Source: G965227875 sp965227875 (GTDB lineage Bacteria > Pseudomonadota > Alphaproteobacteria > Rhizobiales > JAJFHC01). Taken from it: 64,000 nucleotides of DNA. Under the pieces are notes generated by a model that did no database searches, was not told the DNA's origin, and saw only the letters and a list, made by a program, of their open reading frames with translations. Positions within the stretch are counted from its first letter, which is position 1. Every line of letters starts with the position of its first letter. Where the stretch lies: assembly GCA_965227875.1 (NCBI GenBank), contig OZ245783.1, positions 1,240,001 to 1,304,000 of the forward strand. Reading direction: 5' to 3'. A program made the position numbers and the translations under genes. This document shows, piece by piece, positions 41,441-51,159 of the stretch.

Positions 41441-42637
41441 TCAGTTGGAACCAAGACGCTGCTTGAGTTCCTCCGGGATGAGGCGGCTCTGCTCAACCAG
41501 TTTTCCGTCCTGGATCTGGGTGACGATGACGGGAATGAGCATCTGCTGCGGCGAACCGTAGGTTGCTTCGCCGCCATAGGCCGCGTCGCCGTAGAACGAC
41601 TTGAATACAATCGTCGGGATGGTCTTGGCTACCACCTTCGGATCGGTGCTCTGGGCTTTTTCCATGGCCGCCTTCAGGGCGAACGGAGCGTCGTATGCGC
41701 CCATGATCACCGCGTTGACCGGCTCGCCGGTGGCTTCGAGAAGCGCGGCGTTGAGCGCCTTCTGGGAATCCGTGACAGACGGACCTTCGGAGGGGACGGC
41801 CGCGCCCATGTAGACACCGTTGGCGGCTTCACCGCCCGTGGCGACGACCGCTTCGGCCGTCGTGCCGGTCAGGTTGACCTTGACGCCCTTCCAGCCCAGC
41901 AGTTCGAGCTCCTTGAAGATCGAGCCGGCCACGCCGGGAGGCGTTCCGCCGAGGTCGATCGCGTCCGGCTTGAGGGAGGCCAGCTTCGCCGCGATCGGCT
42001 GGAATTCCGTGGTGCCGCGTTCGTACCAGTCGCTCGTCAGCACCTCGACGCCCAGGTCGGTCCAGACCTTCCGGTTGACCGGCTCGAGTTCCTGGCCGCT
42101 GGCGTCGTTCGGGTTCAGAAGCACCACCGACTTGACGTCGGGATTCTGGTCCTTCACGTAGCGCAGCAGCGGCGCGAAGAGTTCGAACGGCGTGTTCATC
42201 TGCGTGAAGGTCAGCGGGAACTTCGGACCCTTGAGAGAGATGCCCCATGCGACCGTGAACATGATGACGCCCTTGCGCTCGCTGATCGACTGCAGCGCAC
42301 GCACCGGGGCGGTGCCGATCGAATGGCTGATGAACTTGACCTGGTCGCGGTTGATCAGCGTCTGTGCGACTTTGGCGCCGTCCGCCGCGTTGTACTTGTT
42401 GTCGTAGACGATGCATTCGAAGTTGTAGGTCACGTCCCCAACCTTGACGCCGCCCTGTTCCTTGATCTCGCTGACGGCGCGATTGCACATCCATTCGGAC
42501 TGCGTACCCCAGATCGCCGCGGCGCCGGACATCGGCGCCGATATGCCGAGCTTGATGGTCTCCTGCGCCGCGACCGGCGACGCCATCACCCCAAGCGTAA
42601 GGCCGAGCGACAGAACCCAGCTTGCCTTGTTCTTCAT
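41441..42637 (-). CDS. Periplasmic branched-chain-type ABC binding protein (LivK-like)
   Basis: 398-residue solute-binding protein with a signal peptide (KNKASWVLSLGLTLGVMASPVAA, cut before QETIKLG). The type I periplasmic binding fold is shown by the LGISAPMSGAAAIWGTQSEW opening and DAAYGGEATYG near the end. It is first in the liv genes and follows a CaiB-type CoA-transferase, which suggests the ligand is a carboxylic acid that becomes a CoA ester, not leucine. Length fits the aromatic/short-acid-binding HAAT subgroup. Confidence 0.9.
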   Translation of the reverse strand: MKNKASWVLSLGLTLGVMASPVAAQETIKLGISAPMSGAAAIWGTQSEWMCNRAVSEIKEQGGVKVGDVTYNFECIVYDNKYNAADGAKVAQTLINRDQVKFISHSIGTAPVRALQSISERKGVIMFTVAWGISLKGPKFPLTFTQMNTPFELFAPLLRYVKDQNPDVKSVVLLNPNDASGQELEPVNRKVWTDLGVEVLTSDWYERGTTEFQPIAAKLASLKPDAIDLGGTPPGVAGSIFKELELLGWKGVKVNLTGTTAEAVVATGGEAANGVYMGAAVPSEGPSVTDSQKALNAALLEATGEPVNAVIMGAYDAPFALKAAMEKAQSTDPKVVAKTIPTIVFKSFYGDAAYGGEATYGSPQQMLIPVIVTQIQDGKLVEQSRLIPEELKQRLGSN

Positions 42638-42667
42638 GTGTCTCTCCTTGAGTTTCGGGCGAGGGTC

Positions 42668-43912
42668 TTATCCAGCGCTTACGCCCTCATTAGGCGCTGG
42701 TTCGGATGCGGAGTTCCGGGGGCCCGCCACGAGTCCCGTTTCCGTCATCCGGTCAATCTGATCCGGGCTGTATCCGAGTGATGCCAGGAGCGCTCCGGTG
42801 TCCGCGCCCAGCTGCGGCGCGGGGGCCGGAGCTTGCGCAGGCTCGCTTGCGAAGCTGAACAGCGCGTTCGCAACCGGTACGTTCTGGTCCAGTCCGGGGC
42901 AGGGAATCCACTCCAGAAATCCGCCATCCACAACCTGGGGGTGCTGCAACGCCTCACCCGGGCTGAGAACCTTGCATCCGGGCACCCGTGCAGCCTTGAG
43001 CTTCTCGAGGCATTCGTCGGTGGAGTACTGGCGCGTCCATGTGCTCATCCGCTCACTGAGAAATTCCCCGTGGTCGCCGCGCGCCATGTCGTCGGCGAAC
43101 CGCGGGTCGCCCCTCAGGTCGTCGGCGCCGACAAGATCGATCCAGCGCTCGAACATGACCTGGCCGATCACCTGGACGAGAATCCAGCCGTCGGCGGTGG
43201 GGAACGTGTCCGAAGGCGCCGCGATCGGTGTGCGGTTCCCGACGGGCTTGCGGCTGCGTGCGCCCGTCGCCTCTTCGATGAGCATCGTGTTCGTCGTCGT
43301 CAGTGCGGTGTTGAGAAGCGACGCCTCGACATGTTCGCCCTTGCCGGTCTGGCCCTTGCGCATAAGCGCGGCAAGCGTGCCCATGGCCAACGCCATGGCG
43401 GTGCCGTAGTCGACGTAGGACACGGCGGAACGGTAGGGCTGCCCCTCGACACCGGTGAGGTACATGGCGCCGCTGAGCGCCTGCCCGGTCCCGTCGAAAC
43501 CAATCGTGTTGGCGTCCGCGCCCCTGGTTCCGAAAGCCGACACCGTGCACAGGATGATATCCGGCTTGATGCCGGAGAGTGTTTCGTAGTCGAGGCCGAG
43601 CTTCGCCCGGGCAGCGGGCGGCAGGTTTGCGATGACGACGTCCGAGGTTTCGATCAGACGACTGATGATCTCGCGGGATCCTTCGGCGGAGAGGTCGAGC
43701 GCCAGGCTCTTCTTGTTGCGGTTGACCTGGATATGGAGAGCACCTTCACCCTCGCTCGTGACCGGCATGACGTAACGGTCGTCATTTGCACCCGGCTTTT
43801 CGATCCGGATCACTTCGGCACCGAGATCCGCGAGCAGAGCGGCGCAGTACGGGCCGGCAATGTACCGTCCGAAATCCAGCACCCGCACATGCGAGAGCAC
43901 GCCACCCGTCAT
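42668..43912 (-). CDS. CaiB/BaiF-type CoA-transferase (class III)
   Basis: 414-residue family III CoA-transferase. It opens LSHVRVLDFGRYIAGPYCAALLADLGAEVIRIEKP, has the VNRNKKSLALDL segment near residue 64, and Asp168 in VSYVDYG aligns with the catalytic aspartate. GGAGGAAA precedes the ATG. It is first in the operon with the liv transporter and enoyl-CoA hydratase, so the imported acid is probably activated by CoA transfer. Related to but only distantly like the CoA-transferase at the left edge. Confidence 0.92.
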   Translation of the reverse strand: MTGGVLSHVRVLDFGRYIAGPYCAALLADLGAEVIRIEKPGANDDRYVMPVTSEGEGALHIQVNRNKKSLALDLSAEGSREIISRLIETSDVVIANLPPAARAKLGLDYETLSGIKPDIILCTVSAFGTRGADANTIGFDGTGQALSGAMYLTGVEGQPYRSAVSYVDYGTAMALAMGTLAALMRKGQTGKGEHVEASLLNTALTTTNTMLIEEATGARSRKPVGNRTPIAAPSDTFPTADGWILVQVIGQVMFERWIDLVGADDLRGDPRFADDMARGDHGEFLSERMSTWTRQYSTDECLEKLKAARVPGCKVLSPGEALQHPQVVDGGFLEWIPCPGLDQNVPVANALFSFASEPAQAPAPAPQLGADTGALLASLGYSPDQIDRMTETGLVAGPRNSASEPAPNEGVSAG

Positions 43913-44051
43913 ACGTTTTCCTCCCGGCTGTCGACGCTTTTTGCGCCTTGGTTCTCCGCCCATGACGGACGGACACCAGAAATTTCAACCGCGCCATTCA
44001 TCGGGCGGGAGCGGGTGGAAAGCAACCCGCTCTGACAAAGGGCTGCCTGCC

Positions 44052-44070
44052 CCATAGGGACTTGCTATGG
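44052..44070. promoter_or_regulatory. CCATAG/CTATGG inverted repeat in the CaiB-cupin divergent gap
   Basis: Six-base arms at 44052-44057 and 44065-44070 around a seven-base centre. The 257-base region otherwise shows no long structure. It may bind the TetR-type regulator encoded downstream, but this is weak evidence from symmetry and position only. Confidence 0.35.
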
Positions 44071-44169
44071 TCTGAGCGCCGGAAGTTGCGGAGCCGGTTT
44101 TATTGTAGCAATGGAAGACACGAACTAACGTCAGACCCGACCCCGAGACTGCCAGCGAGGAGCCGCAGA

Positions 44170-44529
44170 ATGTCACAAGACGCCGCACTTTTTTCCTGGA
44201 AAGACAGGCCCGTAGAACAGTTTCAGTCCGACATCTCCCGCAGTTTCATCACCAGCGAAAAGGCGATGCTCGGCCGGGTCGAATTCGCGAAGGGCGCGAC
44301 CGTCGGCACCCACCATCATGAGCACGAGCAGTTCACCCATGTAGTGGAGGGCTGTCTCAGGTTCTTCCTCGGCGAGAATGGCGAACGGGACATCACCGTC
44401 CGCGCCGGCGAGGTGATCCTCATCCCGTCCAACATGCCTCACGGCGTGGAAGCGTTGGAGGATACGGTGGAGTATGATCTGTTCACGCCGCCGCGGCAGG
44501 ACTGGATCGACGCGAGTCCCGAAGACTGA
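44170..44529 (+). CDS. Cupin domain protein
   Basis: 119-residue single-domain cupin. Motif 1 is GTHHHEHEQFTHVVEG near residue 38-53 and motif 2 is IPSNMPHGVEAL near residue 87-98, giving the His-His-Glu-His metal set. Small cupins like this bind a metal and may act as sensors or isomerases; no substrate is evident. The ATG is preceded by GAGGAG. Upstream of the TetR gene by 40 bases, likely co-transcribed. Confidence 0.88.
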   Translation: MSQDAALFSWKDRPVEQFQSDISRSFITSEKAMLGRVEFAKGATVGTHHHEHEQFTHVVEGCLRFFLGENGERDITVRAGEVILIPSNMPHGVEALEDTVEYDLFTPPRQDWIDASPED

Positions 44530-44569
44530 TTCTCCCGAGGCGTCCCTGTTCGAGAGACCGTAAAAGCCC

Positions 44570-45199
44570 ATGCAGAGGAAAACGGACACAATGGAGCCGA
44601 AGGCGGCGCCGAACACGGGGGACCGTGCTACGCGGGATGAAATACTCTACAGCGCGGCCAGACTGATCGCTTCGGAAGGCTATTACGCCTGCACCATGCG
44701 TTCGATCTCCAAGAAGATCCAGATGAAGGCGGGCAGCCTCTACCACCATTTCGATTCCAAGGACGACATTCTGCTCGAGATCATGAACGTCGGCGTGACG
44801 ATGCTGCTCGAGGAAGTCGTCAAGCGCGTGAACGCGCTGCCGCCCACGGCGAGTTTCGAGGAAAAGCTGCGCACTGCTATCCACACCCACGCCGTATGCA
44901 AGGCCGACCAGTCGATTCCGTTCATGCAGGTCTATGAACACCTGCCGCCGATCATCAAGAGGCGCGCACGGGTGGCCCGGAAGAAATACGCGGATTTCTG
45001 GATTTCCTTTCTCGAGTCGGGGAAGGCATCCGGCGCGATCGACGAGACCCTCGATCTCGCGATCTTCGTTCCGTACCTGCTTACCGGCCTCAACCGGATA
45101 TCCGACTGGCATCGGCCGGACCAGATGGACATCACCGAGGTCGCCGACCTCATAACGGACACCTGTCTGAGAGGCATCACCAAAGCGCCGCAGGCCTGA
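44570..45199 (+). CDS. TetR/AcrR family regulator
   Basis: 209-residue TetR-type repressor. The HTH is near residues 25-70 (DEILYSAARLIASEGYYACTMRSISKKIQMKAGSLYHHFDSKDDIL). The C-terminal domain has the TetR_C-type pattern seen in regulators of fatty-acid and steroid beta-oxidation. ATG 44570 is used; ATG 44591 with AGAGGA upstream is an alternative. It is likely the regulator of the acyl-CoA dehydrogenase and the divergent or convergent CoA operons, inferred from context. Confidence 0.9.
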   Translation: MQRKTDTMEPKAAPNTGDRATRDEILYSAARLIASEGYYACTMRSISKKIQMKAGSLYHHFDSKDDILLEIMNVGVTMLLEEVVKRVNALPPTASFEEKLRTAIHTHAVCKADQSIPFMQVYEHLPPIIKRRARVARKKYADFWISFLESGKASGAIDETLDLAIFVPYLLTGLNRISDWHRPDQMDITEVADLITDTCLRGITKAPQA

Positions 45200-45318
45200 G
45201 GCATCGGCGGGACCCTGTCGTTCACGCACCGCGGCACGGAATGTCCGTGTCGCGGCGGATGGGAAAGATCACACCAGCAGCGCCAGGCGCAACACGGTTT
45301 CAATCACAGGAGGATCGC

Positions 45319-46488
45319 ATGAGCTTTCAGTATGTCGGGCAATCGGAGCACCCTGAGCTCCGCGAGGCCCTGCGTCAGCTCTGCGCGGAATTCCCGCCCG
45401 AATATCACCAGAAGATCGACGAGGCCCGGGGCTATCCGGAGGAGTTCGTCGATGCGCTGACATCCGCCGGCTGGCTGGCGGCCCTTGTCCCGGAGGAGTA
45501 CGGCGGATCCGGCCTTGGCCTGACGGAGGCCTCGATCATCATGGAGGAGATCAACCGATCGGGTGCCAATTCAGGAGCCTGCCACGGCCAGATGTACAAC
45601 ATGACGACGCTGATCCGTCACGGCTCGGACGCCCAGCGCAAGAAGTACCTGCCGGGGATTGCCGCCGGCGAGCTTCGTCTCCAGTCGATGGGCGTGACGG
45701 AACCGACCACCGGCACGGACACGACCAAGATCAAGACCACCGCGGTCAAGAAGGGCGACCGCTACGTCATCAACGGGCAGAAGGTATGGATCTCGCGCAT
45801 CCAGCATTCCGACCTGATGATCCTGCTTGCGCGGACCACGCCGATCGACCAGGTGGCCAAGCCGTCGGAAGGCATGTCCATCTTCATCGTCGACCTCAAG
45901 GAAGCGACCGGGAACGGCCTGACGGTGCAGCCCATCCGCAACATGGTCAACCACGAGACGAACGAGCTGTTCTTCGACAACCTGGAGATTCCGGAAGAGA
46001 ACCTCATCGGCGAGGAAGGCAAGGGCTTCAAGTACATCCTCACCGGTCTCAACGCGGAACGGGTGCTCATCGCTGCGGAGTGCATCGGTGACGGTTACTG
46101 GTTCATCGACAAGGTCTCGGAGTACACCAAGGACCGCGTGGTGTTCGGCAACCCGATCGGCCGCAACCAGGGCGTCCAGTTTCCCATCGCCAGCGATTTC
46201 GTGGAGGTCGAGGCCGCCAATCTCATGCGTTTCGAGGCCTGTCGCCTCTATGACGCGCAGCAGCCCTGCGGTGCACAGGCCAACATGGCGAAATACCTGG
46301 CGGCCAAGGCCTCCTGGGAAGCCGCGAACTCGTGCATACAGTTCCATGGCGGTTTCGGGTTCGCCTGCGAATACGACGTGGAGCGCAAGTTCCGCGAAAC
46401 GCGCCTCTATCAGGTTGCTCCGATTTCCACCAACCTGATCCTCAGCTACGTCGCCGAGCACGTCCTCGGATTTCCCAAGTCGTTCTAG
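45319..46488 (+). CDS. Acyl-CoA dehydrogenase family protein
   Basis: 389-residue FAD-dependent acyl-CoA dehydrogenase. It contains LQSMGVTEPTTGTDTTKIKTTA (FAD/substrate loop near residue 115-136), the INGQKVWIS motif, and C-terminal IQFHGGFGFACEYDVERKFRETRLYQVAP, all typical. It makes an enoyl-CoA from an acyl-CoA with an electron-transfer flavoprotein acceptor. The ATG has CAGGAGG upstream. Plus strand, after the TetR gene, convergent with the CoA-transferase operon. Confidence 0.93.
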   Translation: MSFQYVGQSEHPELREALRQLCAEFPPEYHQKIDEARGYPEEFVDALTSAGWLAALVPEEYGGSGLGLTEASIIMEEINRSGANSGACHGQMYNMTTLIRHGSDAQRKKYLPGIAAGELRLQSMGVTEPTTGTDTTKIKTTAVKKGDRYVINGQKVWISRIQHSDLMILLARTTPIDQVAKPSEGMSIFIVDLKEATGNGLTVQPIRNMVNHETNELFFDNLEIPEENLIGEEGKGFKYILTGLNAERVLIAAECIGDGYWFIDKVSEYTKDRVVFGNPIGRNQGVQFPIASDFVEVEAANLMRFEACRLYDAQQPCGAQANMAKYLAAKASWEAANSCIQFHGGFGFACEYDVERKFRETRLYQVAPISTNLILSYVAEHVLGFPKSF

Positions 46489-46569
46489 AGCGTATCTCGC
46501 CGCTTCCTCCCGACGGAAGCTCGCCGGGCGCCTGGTCTGGCGGGCTTCCGGCCTTGGGAAGTGTCCGGC

Positions 46570-47808
46570 CTACCCGCCGCGAAGATCTCGCTCGAGGGTC
46601 TCTCGATGATCCGGATGGGCGATGGCGATCAGGCTTCGCGCCCGATCCGAAAGCGACTTGCCGCGCAGATCCGCCGCCCCGTATTCCGTCACGACGATCA
46701 GGGGATCGCTGCGCGGCACCGTCACGGGTCCGTCGAGACGCGCCACGATCCGGCTTCTCCCGCGACTTGTCGACGGCAACGCGACGATCGGCCTGCCGCC
46801 CTCGCTGGCCCCGGCGGCCCGCAGGAAATCCAGTATGCCGCCCACGGCCCCCACGTAACGCCCTCCGGCCAGCTCGCTGTTGACCTGCCCGGTGAGATCG
46901 ACCTCGATCGCCGAATTCAGGGCGACGAGACGGTCGAGCTGCCCGAGCACGCCGGGGGCGTGGGTGTATTCCGCACCACGCATTTCGAGCGCCGGATTGG
47001 CGTGCGCATAGGCCCGCAGACGCTTGCCGCCGATCAGTGATCCCGTCACGGTCTTTCCCCGGTCGACGGCCTTCCGGGCGTTGGTGATGACGCCGGCTTC
47101 GCACAACGCGGCGATCCCCTCGCCTATTCCGCCGGAGTGAACACCCAGGTCACGCCGGTCGTGAAGCTGGGCGAGCACGGCGTCCGGTATGCTGCCGATC
47201 CCCACCTGCAGGGTCGCCCCGTCCTCGATCAGCGCCGCGACATTGCGGCCGATCGCGGTTTCCACGTCGCCTATCTTCGATGCGCCGCTCTCCGCGAGGG
47301 GTTCGTCGGAGTCGACCAGCGCCGTGAAATCCTTCTCCGTGAGATAAGGGCCGCTATGGGTCCATGGAACGTCCGGGTGGACCTCCCCGATCACCGCCCT
47401 CGCCGAGGCGACGGCTTCGAGCAGGTACTCGCGCGCCATGCCCAGGGAATGGCGCCCCTGTCCGTCCGGCGGCGAGACCTGCAGCATGAGCACGTCGACA
47501 CCATGCTCGCCTCGCGAAAGAAGTCGCGGCAATGACGAGTAGGGCGACGGCAGGATGTCGAGCACGCCGCCGTCGACCAGCTTCCGGTTGGTTCCGCTCC
47601 CGCAGTAGGACAGGAAGTCGAAGGCATCGGCATGTTCGGGCCCGAGATCGCCATAGAGGCCGATGCCGAGGAACAGCTTCGTGCGGCCGATCTCGTGGCG
47701 TTGCGCGATCAGCGTCTTGACGAGATGGCGGGGCTCGGCGTGGGACTGGCCCCACATGATCGTATCGCCGGCCCTGACGAAGCGCGATAGATCGACGGCC
47801 TGCGCCAT
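46570..47808 (-). CDS. Acetyl-CoA hydrolase/transferase family protein
   Basis: 412-residue class I CoA-transferase/hydrolase of the 4-hydroxybutyrate/succinyl-CoA:CoA transferase type. The catalytic Glu is in VVTEYGAADLRG near residue 379-390, with GIGSIPDAVLAQL near residue 195 and AVGGILDFLRAA near residue 330. The start at 47808 lies 10 bases after the thiolase stop. Last gene of the beta-oxidation operon; it probably recycles CoA from the shortened acid or moves it to acetate. Confidence 0.9.
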   Translation of the reverse strand: MAQAVDLSRFVRAGDTIMWGQSHAEPRHLVKTLIAQRHEIGRTKLFLGIGLYGDLGPEHADAFDFLSYCGSGTNRKLVDGGVLDILPSPYSSLPRLLSRGEHGVDVLMLQVSPPDGQGRHSLGMAREYLLEAVASARAVIGEVHPDVPWTHSGPYLTEKDFTALVDSDEPLAESGASKIGDVETAIGRNVAALIEDGATLQVGIGSIPDAVLAQLHDRRDLGVHSGGIGEGIAALCEAGVITNARKAVDRGKTVTGSLIGGKRLRAYAHANPALEMRGAEYTHAPGVLGQLDRLVALNSAIEVDLTGQVNSELAGGRYVGAVGGILDFLRAAGASEGGRPIVALPSTSRGRSRIVARLDGPVTVPRSDPLIVVTEYGAADLRGKSLSDRARSLIAIAHPDHRETLERDLRGG

Positions 47809-47818
47809 GACGGGCGCG

Positions 47819-49015
47819 TCAGGCCCGCTCGAACACGGCCGCCATGCCCTGGCCACCGCCGATGCACATGCTTTCGAGACCGTAGCGGCCGCCCCGGCGC
47901 TTCAATTCGTGCAGGAGGGTCGTCATGATGCGCACGCCGGTGGCCCCGATCGGGTGACCGAGCGAAATTCCGGATCCGTTGACGTTCAGGATCTCCCGCC
48001 GGTCCCAGTCCATCTCCCGCAGGCAGGCCAGGACCTGGACGGCAAAGGCCTCGTTGATCTCGACAAGGTCCATGTCCTCCATCGAAAGGCCGGTCTTTTT
48101 CAGCACCTTGGCGATGGCCGGAACCGGTCCGATTCCCATTCTCGACGGGTCGCAACCGACCGCGGCCCAGCCGGACAGAAATGCGTCCGGCGTCAGGCCG
48201 AAATCTCCCAGCCGGTCTTCCGCCACGACAAGGCAGGCGGCCGCCGCGTCGTTCTGCTGGGCGGCATTGCCGGCCGTCACCGTCCCGTCCTTCGCAATCA
48301 CGCGCAGGCTGGAGAGCTTCTCGACCGTGGTGTCCGGCCGGATACCCTCGTCGCGCTCGAACATGATCTCCCCGCCCTTGCGCTGCGGGACGGGAACCGG
48401 GACGACCTCGTCGTCGAACCGCCCCTCGTCCCAGGCCGCGGCCGCGCGCCGCTGGCTTTCCGCGGCATAGGCGTCAGCTTCTTCCCGGGTGATGCCGTAG
48501 TCAGAGGCAAGGTTCTCCGCCGTTTCGATCATGCCGGATATGTAGCCGAACCTGTGGACCGGCTGGGAGCGCTCCCGTCCCCGGTCAAGACGATCGTAGA
48601 GGTTGGTGCTCCCGGAACGTTTCCCCCAGCGCAGGTCGGTCGTGTAGTGCTCGATGTTCGACATGCTCTCCACGCCGCCCGCAAGTACCGCGTCGCAGGC
48701 ACCGGTCTGGACCATCATCGCGGCCGTGACGATGGCCTGGAGGCCGCCGCCGCAGCGGCGGTCGGTCTGCAGGCCGGGGGTTTCCACCGGCAGGCCGGCG
48801 TCCAGCGCGATCCAGCGCCCGACGCAGGGCGTTTCCGAATTGGCGTAGGACTGCGCGAAGACCACGTCCTCGATCAGCGCGGGATCCAGACCGGCTTTCC
48901 CGATCACGGCATTCGCGACGATGCCGCCGAGTTTCTCGACGGAGACCGGGCGCAGCGACCCGCCGAAAGATCCCACTGGCGTCCGCATGGGACTGACGAT
49001 GGCTGCACGGCGCAT
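47819..49015 (-). CDS. Acetyl-CoA acetyltransferase (thiolase)
   Basis: 398-residue thiolase. The acylated cysteine is Cys88 in TDRRCGGGLQ, the His in GHPIGATGVR near residue 353-362, and the C-terminal CIGGGQGMAAVF near 383 carries the second cysteine. It cleaves 3-ketoacyl-CoA and belongs to the group with a substrate pocket broader than acetoacetyl-CoA thiolase. It follows the hydroxyacyl dehydrogenase by ~48 bases and precedes the CoA-transferase. Confidence 0.94.
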   Translation of the reverse strand: MRRAAIVSPMRTPVGSFGGSLRPVSVEKLGGIVANAVIGKAGLDPALIEDVVFAQSYANSETPCVGRWIALDAGLPVETPGLQTDRRCGGGLQAIVTAAMMVQTGACDAVLAGGVESMSNIEHYTTDLRWGKRSGSTNLYDRLDRGRERSQPVHRFGYISGMIETAENLASDYGITREEADAYAAESQRRAAAAWDEGRFDDEVVPVPVPQRKGGEIMFERDEGIRPDTTVEKLSSLRVIAKDGTVTAGNAAQQNDAAAACLVVAEDRLGDFGLTPDAFLSGWAAVGCDPSRMGIGPVPAIAKVLKKTGLSMEDMDLVEINEAFAVQVLACLREMDWDRREILNVNGSGISLGHPIGATGVRIMTTLLHELKRRGGRYGLESMCIGGGQGMAAVFERA

Positions 49016-49063
49016 TGGTCTTCTCCTGTCTTCGTGTTCCGGTACGGGCGGATAGGCCGGGCC

Positions 49064-49978
49064 CTAGAACGGATCCCAGGTGAACACGTCCTGGCTGCGA
49101 TCCAGCGGGTAAAAACCCGCCTTCAAAGCGGGTATGGCGCGGTCGCGCACCGTCTCGGGCGTCCAGTCATCCGCGGAATGGACCGACCGCAGGGGGCGGC
49201 TCTGGCCCATGAGCATGATCTCGTTCTTGCGCACTGCGAACACCTGTCCGTTGACGTCCCCGGCTTCGTCCGAGGCAAGGTACACCGCCAGCGGCGCGTT
49301 CTTTTCCGGCGTGATCTGTTTCAGGTTCTCCACCCGCGCCGCCTGGTCCGGCGTCGACGTCGGGATGTTGCTCGTCATCCGTCCCCAGGCGAAAGGCGCT
49401 ATGCAGTTCGACCGGACGCCGTAGCGCTGCATGTCGAGCGCAATGGTCTTGGACAGCCCGACAATGCCCATCTTGGCCGCGGAGTAGTTCGCCTGTCCGA
49501 GATTGCCAACTAGGCCGGACGTCGATGTCATGTGCACGAAAGCGCCGGAATGCTGGGCGCGGAAGACTTCCGCCGCGGCCCGGCTCACGAAGAACGTTCC
49601 GTTGAGATGGACGTTGACGACGTCCAGCCAGTCTTCGGGGCTCATCTTGTGGAAGAACGCATCCCGGAGAATGCCGGCGTTGTTCACCACGATGTCGAGC
49701 CGGCCGAAGCTGTCCACGGCCGTCTGGACCATGCGCTGGGCCGCCTCCCAGTCCGAAACCGACTCGCGGCTGATGACGGCCTTGCCGCCGAAAGCTTCGA
49801 TGTCCGCTTTCGTTTCGTCGGCCGGGCCGGCACTGCCGCCGGACCCGGAGAGCGAAACCCCGATGTCATTGATGACCACCGCGGCGCCCGCCCGGGCCAT
49901 GGCGGTGACGATGGCCCGGCCTATGCCGCCGCCCGAGCCCGTGACCAGCGCGACCTTGCCTTCGAGAAGTTTCGTCAT
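49064..49978 (-). CDS. SDR family (3-hydroxyacyl-CoA dehydrogenase/MFE-type)
   Basis: 304-residue SDR longer than the classical 250. Cofactor motif GSGGGIG near residue 14-20, NNAG near 98, Ser near 150 in HMTSTSG, and Tyr-x3-Lys in NYSAAKMG near 163-170 are all present. A C-terminal extension (residues ~255-304, with DDWTPETVRDRAIP) is like the dehydrogenase part of peroxisomal MFE-2. This points to (3R)-hydroxyacyl-CoA oxidation, which fits the MaoC-type hydratases of the operon. Overlaps the next gene by ATGA. Confidence 0.92.
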   Translation of the reverse strand: MTKLLEGKVALVTGSGGGIGRAIVTAMARAGAAVVINDIGVSLSGSGGSAGPADETKADIEAFGGKAVISRESVSDWEAAQRMVQTAVDSFGRLDIVVNNAGILRDAFFHKMSPEDWLDVVNVHLNGTFFVSRAAAEVFRAQHSGAFVHMTSTSGLVGNLGQANYSAAKMGIVGLSKTIALDMQRYGVRSNCIAPFAWGRMTSNIPTSTPDQAARVENLKQITPEKNAPLAVYLASDEAGDVNGQVFAVRKNEIMLMGQSRPLRSVHSADDWTPETVRDRAIPALKAGFYPLDRSQDVFTWDPF

Positions 49979-51159
49979 CTTTTCTGTCCTTGCTTTTCGT
50001 CGGGGAGCCCGAGCAGCGCCTTCGCCAGGATGTTCTTCTGCACCTGCGACGTACCGCCGTAGATCGTGGCCGCGCGCGAGTTGAGAAACTGGCTTGTCAT
50101 CGCGAGGTCCCGATTGCCGTCCATGGGGTGCAGCAGGGCCGCATCCTCGGCCATGATTTCCAGCCCGTACTCGGTGATGCGCTGATAGAGGCTCGACTGG
50201 TTGAGCTTGAGGAACGACACTTCAGCTCCGAGCGTCTGGCCCTGGCGAAGCTTGTCGGCGACCTGGCTGAAAAGACACTGGTGGTCGTCGAGTTCCATCC
50301 GGAACCCGGTGATGCGCTCCACGAACTCGGGTTTCTCCATCAGTCCGTAGAACTCCCCCAGGCGGCGCAGTTTGGCCAGGGCATTCGCCGCCTGCCTCGG
50401 GGAGCCGAGGAAAATGCGCTCGAAACCGAGCAGGGCCTTGGCCATGGACCAGCCCTTGTTGACCTCGCCGACGATGTTGTCCCTCGGCACGCGCACGTCA
50501 TCGAAGAAGACCTCCGAGAATTCGTCGTCCCTCTCGAGATTGACGATGGGCTTGATCGTGATGCCGTCGGTATCCATGGGAATCAGCAGGAAACTGATCC
50601 CGTCCTGCTTCTTTCCGCTCTTGTCGGTTCTCACCAGGCAGAAGATCCAGTCCGCATCCCCGGCGAGGGTCGTCCAGATCTTCTGGCCGTTCACGACCCA
50701 TTCGTCGCCGTCGAGCACCGCTTCGGTGCGCAATGCCGCGAGATCCGACCCTGCGTTCGGTTCCGAGTAGCCCTGGCACCAGATGTCGTCTCCCGACAGG
50801 ATGCGCGGGAGAAAACGGGATTTCTGTTCGTCCGAGCCGAAATTGATGAGCAGCGGGCCGAGCAGCATGATGCCGTGGTCGGGCGTGCGCGCAGCCCCGA
50901 AGACCTCGAATTCCTCGAGGTAGATCAGGTGCTTCGAGGCGTCGAGCCCCATGCCTCCATGTTCGCGCGGCCACGCCGGGGCCAGCCAGCCGGCCTGCGA
51001 CAGGATGGTGTACCACGGTCGCGCCTCCTCCCAGCGCAGCCGCTTGGCGGGATGGCGCAGTTCGGGCGGATGATGTTCGGCGAGAAACCGCCTGACCAGC
51101 TCGCGGAACGCCTCGTCGTCGAGCGCGTTGTAGTCGGCCTTGAACTCGTCGAATGTCAC
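49975..51159 (-). CDS. Acyl-CoA dehydrogenase, subunit A of a coupled pair
   Basis: 394-residue acyl-CoA dehydrogenase with WCQGYSEPNAGSDLAALRTEA near residue 130, VNGQKIWTT near residue 160, and C-terminal ATIYGGTSQVQKNILAKALLGLP. The start is GTG at 51159, which overlaps the stop of the second dehydrogenase (GTGA); an open frame of >2 kb upstream is an out-of-frame shadow of that gene. A paired arrangement with a distinct second gene is typical of alpha2-beta2 dehydrogenases acting on steroid side chains and cyclic acyl-CoAs. Confidence 0.92.
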   Translation of the reverse strand: MTFDEFKADYNALDDEAFRELVRRFLAEHHPPELRHPAKRLRWEEARPWYTILSQAGWLAPAWPREHGGMGLDASKHLIYLEEFEVFGAARTPDHGIMLLGPLLINFGSDEQKSRFLPRILSGDDIWCQGYSEPNAGSDLAALRTEAVLDGDEWVVNGQKIWTTLAGDADWIFCLVRTDKSGKKQDGISFLLIPMDTDGITIKPIVNLERDDEFSEVFFDDVRVPRDNIVGEVNKGWSMAKALLGFERIFLGSPRQAANALAKLRRLGEFYGLMEKPEFVERITGFRMELDDHQCLFSQVADKLRQGQTLGAEVSFLKLNQSSLYQRITEYGLEIMAEDAALLHPMDGNRDLAMTSQFLNSRAATIYGGTSQVQKNILAKALLGLPDEKQGQKR